From Lewinellaceae bacterium (GTDB lineage: Bacteria; Bacteroidota; Bacteroidia; Chitinophagales; Saprospiraceae), in the NCBI GenBank assembly GCA_020636155.1, contig JACJYM010000012.1, positions 1-64,000 of the forward strand: 64,000 nt of DNA. The letters are read 5' to 3'. Below are positions 34,585 to 43,139 of this stretch, piece after piece (the stretch's first letter is position 1; every line of letters starts with the position of its first letter). A model generated the notes under the pieces. It saw only the letters and a program-made list of their open reading frames with translations, had not been told where the DNA came from and made no database searches. The position numbers and the translations under genes are program-made.

Positions 34585-35175
34585 ATGTACTTAGTTTTTG
34601 ATGCAACACCGATACAGAAGCCTGCAAACTATAAAGCGCCATTTTCTGACACTTTTGCATGGCCTCGATTAATTCATCTTTCGTGGATTTTACTAAATCA
34701 GGAATACAAACCGATGGAAGATTTTGACTGTATCGTCAAGCCGGATGGCTGGGCTATTTCTGATAAAATATTGGATTATGCGAAGATTGACCAAGAGGAT
34801 ATCGATAAAAAAGCATCACCAATAGATGTGATTTTGACCCAATTTACCCAATCGGTTGAAAAGGCACAGTACTTGGTGGCTCATAATATGAATATGAATG
34901 AAAGTGTCATTTCGGCGGAATACCTCCGCACAGGATTGAGCAATCCTATTTTTAAAAAAGAGCGGTTGTGCTTGATGCAGGAGAGTACTTATTATTGTCA
35001 GTTGCCATCGAAGGGGCAGGGATATAAGTGGCCCAGTCTTACGGAGTTGCATGCGGTATGTTTTCAGCAGAGATACAGCCCCTCCGGGAATGCGAGGGCA
35101 GATGTCATTGCCGCAGCGAGATGCTTTATTAAATTGATGAAAAGCAATGCTTTAGAGGATTTTTTTGAAGACTAA
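34585..35175 (+). CDS. DnaQ-fold exonuclease-like protein with degenerate active site
   Basis: The 196-residue protein aligns by eye with the 3'-5' exonuclease-like proteins of Bacteroidota: MYLVFDATP at the start where they have DTET, WPRLIHLSWIL, FDCIVKPDGWAIS, YLVAHNMNMNESVI where they have HNxxFD, and a final NARADVIAAARCF. In the DEDDh set only Asp6 and Asp173 are visible. Glu is replaced by Thr8, the second Asp by Asn105, and the general-base His by Gly168. It therefore probably lacks nuclease activity. It lies between hemC (1-bp gap) and hemD (11-bp overlap), so it is co-translated with haem genes. A binding or scaffold role is possible; function unknown. Confidence 0.8.
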   Translation: MYLVFDATPIQKPANYKAPFSDTFAWPRLIHLSWILLNQEYKPMEDFDCIVKPDGWAISDKILDYAKIDQEDIDKKASPIDVILTQFTQSVEKAQYLVAHNMNMNESVISAEYLRTGLSNPIFKKERLCLMQESTYYCQLPSKGQGYKWPSLTELHAVCFQQRYSPSGNARADVIAAARCFIKLMKSNALEDFFED

Positions 35176-35857
35176 AGTGAAAAAGCGACTTTTCGTATCT
35201 CGAGATTTGGGTGAAGATTCCCCTTTTTTGAATCTGAAAATTGATTTTGAAATCATAGGGCATTCGATGTTAGATATCGAACCTATTGAACTGACCTTTA
35301 TACCACTTGCTCATTGGTATGTCTTCTACTCTAAGAATGCAATTCAAGCATTTGAATTGAATATGAAAAAACAGAATTTTAACTTTCCTTCCGGTAGTCG
35401 ATTTATCTGCATGGGCAGGAGTAGTGAAAAAAAATTATATGATGTTTTAGGTCAGAAAGCCTCAATCATTGTGGAGAGTCTCGATCCCAAATATGAGGAT
35501 AAAATCAAAGAAGAAATAAGGCATGGCCACGTCTGTTTTGTGTCTGCCAAAGAATCAACAAAGAGATTCCAAAATTTATTTCCTCAATCTCAAAAAACGA
35601 TTTGTACGGTCTATGAATCCGTTCCTAGAAAAAATATTTCCATCGTTGAGGCCGATCTTTACGTTTTTACAAGCCCTAAAAATTTTAACTATTTCATCTC
35701 GAAAAACCAAATAAATTCATCTTCGCAAATCATTGCCATAGGCACGACAACAGCCGCTGAAATACGAAAGCACTACCCAAATCATAATGTCAGAATACCT
35801 AAATATCATCATGAAGAGGATGTCGTGGCCCTTATTAAATCAGAAATTGTTAGATAA
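35165..35857 (+). CDS. hemD: Uroporphyrinogen-III synthase
   Basis: The 230-residue protein is a divergent HemD, which closes and isomerises hydroxymethylbilane to uroporphyrinogen III. It shows the two-domain Rossmann-like layout of the family: LFVSRDLGEDSP, WYVFYSKNAIQAFELNM (usual FTS/SxN-A pattern), GSRFICMGRSSEKKL; then VCFVSAKESTKRF, CTVYESVPRK (the typical Y-TxP position), LYVFTSPKNFNYFI and IIAIGTTTAAEIRKHY. The start is TTG at 35165, inside the end of the preceding gene. Its end overlaps the convergent DUF2461 gene by 8 bp. Sequence of the family is weakly conserved, so context with hemC adds much. Confidence 0.9.
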   Translation: MKTKVKKRLFVSRDLGEDSPFLNLKIDFEIIGHSMLDIEPIELTFIPLAHWYVFYSKNAIQAFELNMKKQNFNFPSGSRFICMGRSSEKKLYDVLGQKASIIVESLDPKYEDKIKEEIRHGHVCFVSAKESTKRFQNLFPQSQKTICTVYESVPRKNISIVEADLYVFTSPKNFNYFISKNQINSSSQIIAIGTTTAAEIRKHYPNHNVRIPKYHHEEDVVALIKSEIVR

Positions 35858-36506
35858 CTGATTCTCCATTCAAATCTGTAGTGAGAACTTGGCTCATGTA
35901 GTCAAAAAACGGTCTCATGGCGGCATAACTCCCAGTCACCTGATTGAACATTTCAGAACTTCCAATGATTTTATCGTCCAAATCATGCTTGACAAGAAAT
36001 TGCTTTTTTCGAATTAAATCAATGTTCGGGTCATTTTTGTCAAAGCCCTTAGGAGCAGTACTCACCTCGTCACCCATCAAATCACCAAAATATTTCTTGA
36101 AATTTTTGTCTTGAATAATTTTTCGGATGTGGCTCGAATCCATCTCAAATTCCTTCCTGATTCTCAGTAAATCTGCACTGTTTGGATTCCAAAAACCACC
36201 TCCTACGAAACTGTGTCCAGGTTGGATATGCAGATAATAACCTCCTCTTAGTCGTGCTGTAGCTCTTGAAAATGAAGCCCCAAAATTGGTTTTATATGGA
36301 GATTTATCTTTTGAGAACCGAACATCACGATATATTCTAAAGATTTTCACCTGATCTATCATATCCGCTTTTCTAAGTTCGGATTCGATTTTAGAGACCC
36401 AATTTTTGAATTCTAAGGCTTCTTCCTGATACCAGTTTTTATTTGCATCAAACCATTCACGATTGTTGTTTAGGTCCAGTGCTTTTAAAAAATCGAGCAT
36501 CGCCAT
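35850..36506 (-). CDS. DUF2461 domain protein
   Basis: The 218-residue protein is a DUF2461 (TIGR02453) member: FLKALDLNNNREWFDANKNWY at the start, KIFRIYRDVRFSKDKSPYKTN, GGYYLHIQPGHSFVGGGFWNP, and the late APKGFDKNDPNIDLIRKKQF. These motifs are well conserved, but the biochemical role of the family is not established. The gene's start overlaps the end of the coiled-coil gene by one base (ATGG region at 36506), so the two are in one operon. The 3' end overlaps hemD on the other strand. Confidence 0.92.
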   Translation of the reverse strand: MAMLDFLKALDLNNNREWFDANKNWYQEEALEFKNWVSKIESELRKADMIDQVKIFRIYRDVRFSKDKSPYKTNFGASFSRATARLRGGYYLHIQPGHSFVGGGFWNPNSADLLRIRKEFEMDSSHIRKIIQDKNFKKYFGDLMGDEVSTAPKGFDKNDPNIDLIRKKQFLVKHDLDDKIIGSSEMFNQVTGSYAAMRPFFDYMSQVLTTDLNGESVI

Positions 36507-38143
36507 TATTCCTCCTCTTTTGAGTCAAAGAATTCCATGATTTTCTCTTTCCCTTTTTTCATGGAGTCAGATAGGAATTCTGATGCATCTTCCACTAAAT
36601 CTTCAAGACTCTCTTTAGCATCCTTGGCAGTTTCTGATATTTTATCCCCCAAATCATCCAATGTATCTCCCAAGTCATCCAATTTATCACCCGCAACATC
36701 CATCAATTCATTTGCTTTTGAACGGATAGACTCAGTGGTAGATTGGATTTTTTCTTTTGCAGATGCAACTGCGTCATGAGCATCAGCTTTGGCTTCATCC
36801 AACTGATTTTCGGCATTTTCTTTTGTATCATTCACCGCATCCGCAACTTTTTCGCCTATTTCTTGGATATTCTCTTGCGTTTTTTCTACCACATCTTTTG
36901 CCGTAGCTTTCGCTTCTTTTACGACAGTACGGGTTTTTTTCTTGGTTTCGTTGATTTCTTTGGCTGCTTCTTCTAGTTTTTCTGCGGTGACCTCATCAAT
37001 GCTCGTGTCTGCCATTTCATTTGCAATTTTTTGCTTCACTTCTTCTTTGGCCGCTGCAATTTTCTCCTTGGTTGCCTCCTCAATTTTCTGAGCCTCCAAT
37101 TTTGTTTTTTCCTTAGCCATAGTCGCTTCTAGCTCAATGCGGGTCTTGTTCATATCAGCAAGTTTTTCTTTCTTACTATTGACCCTTTCTTCTATCATTT
37201 TAACTTTCGCTTGGCGGATTTGCATTTCTAATTGTCCATCGGTCTCTGCCATTCGTTTATTTTGAAAATCGAGCTCCTTTTCATCCTGCTTTATTGAGCC
37301 ATCCATTCTCTTGATTGCACTGATTAGACCCGTGTAACGGTTGTTTACTCGGTTCAATTTCGAACCCGGATTACTCGTTTTCTCACCACTTCTTTGTTCT
37401 TTTAACTTCTTAAAAGTCGCATCCAATCTTTTCCAGACACTGTTTTTGTCGTTTCTGTTCATGTCAGCTTTGTTAAAATCGGACTGAACGCCTCGCAATT
37501 GATCGAAAAGCGGTTTTAGACCCAAACCCTCGTCTATTTTGGCATCAATTTCGTTGATGTTTGCCAAAAAGCTTTTCTTAATTTCAGCCGATTTTTCTCT
37601 TAATTCAGATTCAAATTCCTTTTTAAGCTCCTTAAGTTTATCGAATATGATGTTTGTTTTTTCTTTTAAAACCGTGGTGTGTTCTCTCAGGAGGGTCTTC
37701 TCGTTGATTTGATCTTGAACCTTATCCCAAAATGATTTCATGTCATTCCATACGTCTTCAGAGTATGATTTCAGATTATCGGTTTTAGTTTTTAAGTCTT
37801 CAAGCTCATTTTTGTACAACTTGTACAGTTTGTCCGAGAGAACCATAAAATGCCATTCGGCCTGTGCTCTTGTGATAACGTCGGTACGGTCTACCTTTAT
37901 GTTGTCAGGAAGTAAATTGTCAGTGACAGAGAGATTTCTTTCATATTTTTTGAATCCTTCCGGAAAATCAAATTCTTTATCGTCTCTCCAGTCGTGCATC
38001 ATTTTGTTAAACAAATCTTCTGTTGCCAGTTGCTCATCGAAAGTGTAAATATCCACCTTGTTAGCCTCATCTTTTAACTCGATTCCGATTAAGATTTTTT
38101 CATCTTTTTCATCTGATCCCCAGAGTACAATTTTCCTTCTCAT
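36506..38143 (-). CDS. Coiled-coil protein with LEA-like C-terminal tail
   Basis: The 545-residue protein starts with a small folded domain (IVLWGSDEKDEKILIGIEL; about residues 1-95), followed by coiled-coil segments (about 100-370; heptads rich in K/E, with NRYTGLISAIKRMDGSIKQ in the middle). The end (about 375-545) is low-complexity, rich in Ala, Lys, Asp and Glu with 11-residue-like periods (EKVADAVNDTKENAENQLDEA; ANELMDVAGDKLDDLGDTL), which resembles LEA or apolipoprotein-like amphipathic helices. There is no signal peptide or membrane helix, so it is cytoplasmic. It may protect proteins or bind membranes under stress; this is inference. It overlaps the DUF2461 gene by one base. Confidence 0.85.
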   Translation of the reverse strand: MRRKIVLWGSDEKDEKILIGIELKDEANKVDIYTFDEQLATEDLFNKMMHDWRDDKEFDFPEGFKKYERNLSVTDNLLPDNIKVDRTDVITRAQAEWHFMVLSDKLYKLYKNELEDLKTKTDNLKSYSEDVWNDMKSFWDKVQDQINEKTLLREHTTVLKEKTNIIFDKLKELKKEFESELREKSAEIKKSFLANINEIDAKIDEGLGLKPLFDQLRGVQSDFNKADMNRNDKNSVWKRLDATFKKLKEQRSGEKTSNPGSKLNRVNNRYTGLISAIKRMDGSIKQDEKELDFQNKRMAETDGQLEMQIRQAKVKMIEERVNSKKEKLADMNKTRIELEATMAKEKTKLEAQKIEEATKEKIAAAKEEVKQKIANEMADTSIDEVTAEKLEEAAKEINETKKKTRTVVKEAKATAKDVVEKTQENIQEIGEKVADAVNDTKENAENQLDEAKADAHDAVASAKEKIQSTTESIRSKANELMDVAGDKLDDLGDTLDDLGDKISETAKDAKESLEDLVEDASEFLSDSMKKGKEKIMEFFDSKEEE

Positions 38144-38176
38144 TTTTAATTCTTTAATTCTGTTGTAAATTAATTT

Positions 38177-39181
38177 TCAATTGGCATTGCCAATAATCCC
38201 TTGTAAAAGTAAATATTGCATAATTTGGAGTGCATTGGTCGCTGCACCCTTACGCAGATTGTCAGAAACAACCCACATATTCAAAGTGTTTTCTTGTGAT
38301 TCGTCTTTTCTTATTCTTCCTACGAAAACCTCATCTTTGTCTTTTGCAAATAGCGGCATAGGATAAATGTTTTCCATAGGATTATCAAGTACTTTCAATC
38401 CTGGAGAATTGCGTAAGATATCCGTGACATCCTCCATGTCGAAATCAGATCCTAGTGCCACATTCACTGATTCAGAATGTCCACCATAAACAGGAACCCT
38501 CACAGCGGTTGCCGTAATTTTTATGGACTGGTCTCCCAGTATTTTTCTGGTTTCGTTTACGATTTTCATTTCTTCTTTGGTGTACCCATTTTCCAAAAAA
38601 ACATCGCAATGTGGAATGCAATTTTCAAAAATAGGATATGCATAAGCCATCTCAGTTTCCGCTAATCCTGCTTTTTCGTTTTCATATTGATTGACCGCTT
38701 TGACTCCGGTTCCAGTGAATGACTGATAAGTCGATACCACCAACCTATCAATACCATAACGCCGATGCAAAGGAAAAAGTGCCATGACCAGCTGAATAGT
38801 GCTACAATTCGGGTTGGCAATGATTTTATCATCTTCCGTCAGCGAGTTTGCATTGATTTCGGGTACGATGAGCTTGTGGTCAGGATGCATTCTCCACGCT
38901 GAAGAATTATCGATGACATAACATCCAGTTGCGGCAAACTGCGGTGCCAATTCCAAAGAAGTCTGGCCTCCAGCACTGAAAAGTGCCACATTTGGTTTTA
39001 GAGAAATAGCCTGTTTGGGAGTAAGGATTTCGTAGTCTTTGCAGCGAAAATTGATTTTCTTTCCTGCTGATTTCTCAGAAGCAACGGGGATGAAATGATC
39101 AACCGGAAAATCACTGTTTTCCAGCGATGTTTTCATCACGTTTCCTACCAATCCTGTTACGCCAACTATGGCAACTTTCAT
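38177..39181 (-). CDS. asd: Aspartate-semialdehyde dehydrogenase
   Basis: The 334-residue NADP-dependent enzyme makes aspartate 4-semialdehyde from aspartyl phosphate, the branch point to lysine, methionine, threonine and diaminopimelate. The nucleotide-binding motif is GVTGLVG (7-13), the catalytic Cys is Cys126 in NPNCST, and the phosphate-binding and substrate residues are in GTGVKAVNQYENE and VPVYGGHSESVNV (the HSES motif). Length and motifs are normal. On the minus strand a TATATTTG -7 box lies at 39204-39211, about 22 bp before the start. It ends 33 bp before the coiled-coil gene, so they could be co-transcribed. Confidence 0.97.
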   Translation of the reverse strand: MKVAIVGVTGLVGNVMKTSLENSDFPVDHFIPVASEKSAGKKINFRCKDYEILTPKQAISLKPNVALFSAGGQTSLELAPQFAATGCYVIDNSSAWRMHPDHKLIVPEINANSLTEDDKIIANPNCSTIQLVMALFPLHRRYGIDRLVVSTYQSFTGTGVKAVNQYENEKAGLAETEMAYAYPIFENCIPHCDVFLENGYTKEEMKIVNETRKILGDQSIKITATAVRVPVYGGHSESVNVALGSDFDMEDVTDILRNSPGLKVLDNPMENIYPMPLFAKDKDEVFVGRIRKDESQENTLNMWVVSDNLRKGAATNALQIMQYLLLQGIIGNAN

Positions 39182-39305
39182 ATCTAAGTTTTAATTTGGA
39201 TTGCAAATATAGGACAAAGGGAGTTTTTGAATCTTACTTATGGACAAATATTCCGTACAATTAACTTTTTATTTAAGACGTTTCAATTGTTGAATGATTG
39301 TATAA

Positions 39306-40352
39306 TTGATGTTTAGGAGAGGAATCAAATTTGTTAAAAGTACATTTAAGTGGCTTTTGGTGGGAATATTTGTTTATATATTTTTAACTCTGGTAACTCC
39401 TTATGTTAAGCCTTTAAGACATTCCGCCATTGAAAGACAAATTGCTTATTTAAATCAACAATTTGAATCTGGATTGGCAGATAAAATGCAGTTGGTGTAT
39501 CCGGAAGGCAAGCTTTTTTCGTTTGCAATTTTTGAATTGTCACTTATAGAGTATTTTCAAAATTCTAATAATCAAGAGATTAGATTTCTCATTGATCAAA
39601 ATATGAACCGAATGCTGAATGACTCCTTGGAAATTGATTTTAATCAAAATTTGACTCCTGAATACGGAGCATTTTATAACGGATGGATGTTGTGGGTGAT
39701 GAATGAATACTTAGGTTTAAATGATTTTAATGACCCTGAGTTATTGTTAAGAGTTAAGGCAAAAAAGGATACACTTTCTATAAATTTATTGGATTCATTT
39801 TGTAAATTGTCCGGACCATTGGAATCGCATTTTAGTTCCGTTTGGCCTGCTGATAATCTCGTAGCCATGGCTGCATTGAACGTTGATTATGAGCTATCTG
39901 ACTTTGATGGTGCTGACATTATGAGAAATTTTTTTAATGATGAAGGAGAAATTTTACACTCACTTTTTGAAGGAGAGAATGTAAGAGGCAGTTCAACGGC
40001 TTTGTCCCTTTACTTTTTGAATCAAATGAAGGGATTAGATTGCGGCCAGCTTACATCAAATTTCAGACAGAAATTCGTGGACAATTATTTTGGAGTACGC
40101 TTGGTAAAGGAGTATCCTGACATAGGAGGTGAGGATTTTGATTCCGGACCCATCATCTTTGGCTATGGAGCCGTCGCCAGCATTGTAAATATTAAATTGA
40201 TGACCAAAATTGGAGAAAACCCTTACCCAACACTTTGTTTATTTAATCTTCTGGGTATTCCCATTTCCACATGGAGCTATAAATTCTATCTATTTGAGCA
40301 AGAACCCATGTTTGATATTTTTATGCTTTGGAACTTTGTATCAATAGATTAG
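39306..40352 (+). CDS. Membrane-anchored protein of unknown function
   Basis: The 348-residue protein has one N-terminal membrane helix (FKWLLVGIFVYIFLTLVTPYV, about residues 15-35), and the rest looks soluble and helical, with motifs LTPEYGAFYNGWMLWVMNEYL, SSVWPADNLVAMAAL, GSSTALSLYFLNQM and GGEDFDSGPIIFGYGAVAS. This spacing of helices with an Asp-containing GPIIFGYG turn recalls (alpha/alpha)6-barrel proteins, but no family can be claimed. It probably faces the periplasm. Its stop is 3 bp before the left copy of the 85-bp repeat that bounds the restriction-modification island, and it is otherwise a single gene. Confidence 0.8.
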   Translation: MMFRRGIKFVKSTFKWLLVGIFVYIFLTLVTPYVKPLRHSAIERQIAYLNQQFESGLADKMQLVYPEGKLFSFAIFELSLIEYFQNSNNQEIRFLIDQNMNRMLNDSLEIDFNQNLTPEYGAFYNGWMLWVMNEYLGLNDFNDPELLLRVKAKKDTLSINLLDSFCKLSGPLESHFSSVWPADNLVAMAALNVDYELSDFDGADIMRNFFNDEGEILHSLFEGENVRGSSTALSLYFLNQMKGLDCGQLTSNFRQKFVDNYFGVRLVKEYPDIGGEDFDSGPIIFGYGAVASIVNIKLMTKIGENPYPTLCLFNLLGIPISTWSYKFYLFEQEPMFDIFMLWNFVSID

Positions 40353-40354
40353 AT

Positions 40355-40439
40355 TATTCCTCCAGATAGGCCACTGCTTTTATCTCAATAAGTAAATGAG
40401 GATGAGGAAGTTGATGTACGGCAACAGTGGTACGAGTGG
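40355..40439. repeat. 85-bp direct repeat, left edge of RM island
   Basis: Identical to 42591-42675 over all 85 bp. The right copy is the last 28 codons of the RidA-family gene; the left copy is a detached duplicate with no coding role. It marks the left edge of the inserted restriction-modification module. Confidence 0.95.
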
Positions 40440-40479
40440 CGTAATCTTGAATTGTACTTTCAAAATTTATATCTCATAC

Positions 40480-40509
40480 TTGTATTCTTAGATATTTATT
40501 GTAATTTTG
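40480..40509 (+). promoter_or_regulatory. Methyltransferase promoter
   Basis: TTG (40480-40482), 19 bp, TAATTTTG (40502-40509) fits the consensus. Transcription would begin near 40516, so the TTG codon there is at the transcript end, and the ATG at 40543 is the better start. The promoter is inside the inserted segment. Confidence 0.72.
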
Positions 40510-40542
40510 TAACCATTGTATAATGTTGAGCAATATGGTTAT

Positions 40543-41780
40543 ATGAAAGATTATTTGACTTTATCGGAAACTGCCGCATTAATCGGGAAAAGTAAAGAAA
40601 CATTGAGGCGATGGGATAACGAAGGAATCCTATCTGCAGTAAGAGAGCCTGTTTCGAATTATAGGTTATACAAGAAGTCTGAGGTACAGGCACTTATGGG
40701 TAATCTTTTTGATGAATCTATAGTCGATGAAGTTTCTAATTTTGTAGTCCCGGAAAAAGAATATAGGGTTTTAGAATTATTTGCGGGTGCCGGAGGGCTT
40801 GCATTAGGGCTTGAAAAAGCGGGATTAAAATGTGTAGCTCTCAATGAAATCGATAAGTGGGCTTGTGAGACTTTAAGAAAAAACCGACCAAATTGGAAAG
40901 TTCTTGAGGGAGATATTAAAAATTTCAATTTTGATAATTTGAAAAATCAAGTCGATGTTGTTACCGGGGGCTTTCCATGTCAAGCATTCAGTTATGCTGG
41001 TAAAAAATTGGGATTGAATGATGCTCGAGGGACACTGTTTTACGAATTTGCCAGAGTTGTTCAAGAAGTTCAGCCCTTAATTTGTGTCGGGGAAAATGTA
41101 AGAGGTCTTCTTAGCCATGAAAAAGGGAAAACACTGGAAGGTATGATTTCAATTCTTGATGAAATAGGGTATAAAGTGGCTCCAGTGAAGGTTTTAAAAG
41201 CAATAAGTTATAGAGTTCCGCAAAAGAGGGAGAGGCTAATCTTAGTGGGAATAAGAAAAGACATCAATGCAATATTTGAATACCCTAAGCCGCATCAAAA
41301 AATATACACTTTAAAAGATGCACTGCGGAGCGGTGATTTATTCGAAAATGATGTTCCAAAATCACCTGGTGTTATATACCCAAGGAAGAAGAAGGAAGTA
41401 CTTGACTTGGTACCTCCAAAGGGTTATTGGCGTGATTTACCCATTGAAATTCAAAAGGAATATATGGGGGAAGTTTTTATCTCGGTGGTGGTAAAACGGG
41501 CATGGCAAGACGAATTGGCTGGGATGAACCATCGCTAACCTTAACCTGTAGTCCTGCACAAAAACAAACCGAACGCTGCCACCCTGATGAAACACGACCG
41601 TTTACCGTACGGGAGTATGCAAGAATCCAAACTTTTCCTGATGATTGGGAATTTTCTGGGTCTATTGCTCAACAATATAAACAAATAGGAAATGCCGTAC
41701 CTGTAAATTTAGGAGAGGAAGTTGGCTATTCTATTGTGAAAGTATTAAATCAAATTTATAGTTCTTCGAAGCCAGAGTAG
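40543..41780 (+). pseudogene. HTH-fused C5-cytosine DNA methyltransferase, frameshifted at a G tract
   Basis: From the ATG at 40543 the protein starts with a MerR-like HTH (LSETAALIGKSKETLRRWDN), then a C5-methyltransferase: motif I LELFAGAGGLALGLEKAG, motif IV GGFPCQAFS (catalytic Cys), motif VI GENVRGLL, motif VIII PQKRERLILVGI. After EYMGEVFIS the frame is lost and ends at 41538. One base over it resumes as MARRIGWDEPSLTLTCSPAQ, ARIQTFPDDWEFSG and QIGNAVPVNL (motifs IX-X) to 41780. The break is at GGGGG (41466-41470); a sixth G restores the expected YMGGSFYLGGGKTGMARR text. As read, the target-recognition end and motif X are lost. The family groups with M.Eco47II/M.Sau96I types. An HTH fusion allows self-regulation of the RM operon. 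Confidence 0.88.
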
Positions 41781-41864
41781 TAGTGGAAATTTTCAAATGT
41801 TATTTGATCTAAAATACTTCGATTAGATTTATTGGTTTCTTTTTCTAGTTCGATAGAACTGAAT

Positions 41865-42521
41865 TTAAAGTTTCTCGTTTTGTTCTTTTGATATATTTTC
41901 CATGAAATCTTCTATGGCTTGGGGTAGAGCCCTATAAAGGTTAAAAAGTGCATTTTCTTGCCCGGTCAGCAACGTATAAAATTTATCGCCAGAAATTTTG
42001 AAAACTCGAGTATGGCTATATTCTTTCCATTAATATCGCCTATCCATACTTCATGAAAACTACCTTTAGCCAATATTTGTACCCAATAACATTTCGCTTG
42101 TTTATAATCATCAGCATATCGTGCTAATTTTTGAAACAAGGCTTCTGCCGCACTACTATTCATAGTGTTATGCTTGTTTTTTATATCGGCGAATAAAGTG
42201 TTGTCAAGCGCTTTTTATGTCAAAACCACTTAAATTACCAATTTCAAAACCATCAATACCACCTAGAATCTGTTCATGAAAAGTACCTATCGAATTATTA
42301 ATAGACTTGTCTATTTGACGTAAGATTTCCGAATTTATAATACTTTTTTCGTCTACACCGTTGAACTTAGTGTCAAAAGTGAGTTTAAAAATATCTATTT
42401 TATTTTTGAAAAACTTGCTCTTGGTGATTTCTGCTTTGGCTCTAATGTAAGATGAGTAGAGATGCGAAATGCATTGTATTAAATGTGCATCGGGGATAAA
42501 ATCGACATATTTATTTTTCAT
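41865..42521 (-). pseudogene. Eco47II-family restriction endonuclease with two frameshifts
   Basis: Three pieces in different frames spell one enzyme. From ATG 42521: FIPDAHLIQCISHLYSSYIRAKAEI, DTKFNGVDEKSIINSEILRQIDKSINNSIGTFHEQILGGIDGFE, GFDIKS. After a one-base shift at T5 (42212-42216) come DNTLFADIKNKHNTMNSSAAEALFQKLARYAD and YWVQILAKGSFHEVW. After a second shift near 42015-42020 comes SHTRVFKISGDKFYTLLTG ... LYRALPQAIEDFMENI to the stop at 41865-41867. The DIKS...FADIKNKHNTMN text is the typical catalytic region of the Eco47II type (GGNCC/GGWCC cutters). Convergent to the methyltransferase, 84 bp apart. As read it is dead; two errors in one gene make simple sequencing error less likely than for the methylase. 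Confidence 0.87.
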
Positions 42522-42589
42522 AATTTCTAGTCAAAATTCGATAATAAAGGATTTTATTTTCTACCGTTTTATAATCTGAAATTGATTTA

Positions 42590-43000
42590 CTATTCCTCCA
42601 GATAGGCCACTGCTTTTATCTCAATAAGTAAATGAGGATGAGGAAGTTGATGTACGGCAACAGTGGTACGAGTGGGGCCGTTATAATCAAAAAACTCTGA
42701 ATATACTTCGTTGTACCCACCAAAGTCATTCATATTTACTAAAAAACTGGTGACATCAATGACATTGGCAAGGCTTGCTCCCATGGATTTGAGGATGTCG
42801 TCTATGTTATTTAATACAGCTCTCGTCTGGATACGTATGTCTAGCTTTGTTGTGCCAAATTCATCCACCTCTACTCCCTCAAAACTGTTGTCTGGATTTC
42901 GACTGCTTGTTCCACTCACATAAATCCAATTTCCTACTTTTTTGACGTGAGGAAACTTACCCCTAGGTATTGCTTTCTCCTTAATTAGTTTTGATTCCAC
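42590..43000 (-). CDS. RidA-family 2-aminomuconate deaminase-like protein
   Basis: The 136-residue RidA/YjgF member closely follows the 2-aminomuconate deaminase pattern: KAIPRGKFPHVKKVGNWIYVSGTSSRNPDN, GTTKLDIRIQTRAVLNNIDDILKSMG, VTSFLVNMNDFGGYNEVYSEFF and GPTRTTVAVHQLPHPHLLIEIKAVAY, where Arg and Glu line the active site. This deaminase acts in kynurenine/anthranilate degradation. The cyclase-family gene at 52387-53148 could supply the kynurenine formamidase step, though it is 10 kb away. The last 85 bp of the coding region are duplicated at 40355-40439 by the RM island insertion; the gene itself is intact. Confidence 0.88.
   Translation of the reverse strand: MESKLIKEKAIPRGKFPHVKKVGNWIYVSGTSSRNPDNSFEGVEVDEFGTTKLDIRIQTRAVLNNIDDILKSMGASLANVIDVTSFLVNMNDFGGYNEVYSEFFDYNGPTRTTVAVHQLPHPHLLIEIKAVAYLEE
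42591..42675. repeat. 85-bp direct repeat, right edge of RM island
   Basis: Right copy of the perfect 85-bp repeat, forming the 3' end of the RidA-family gene. It keeps the gene whole after insertion of the restriction-modification module; the bases just outside (C at 42590) are the first base of the stop codon complement. Confidence 0.95.
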
Positions 43001-43139
43001 TTGAAAAATAATTTTTTACCGTTTGAATAAATTTGGGTGAAATGTATTCCCTCACCTATCACAAAATTAATCTAATCTATAAATATTGGGAAATGATACC
43101 CTGATGGTGTTTGATTTCGTTGCAAAAATAATATATCAA

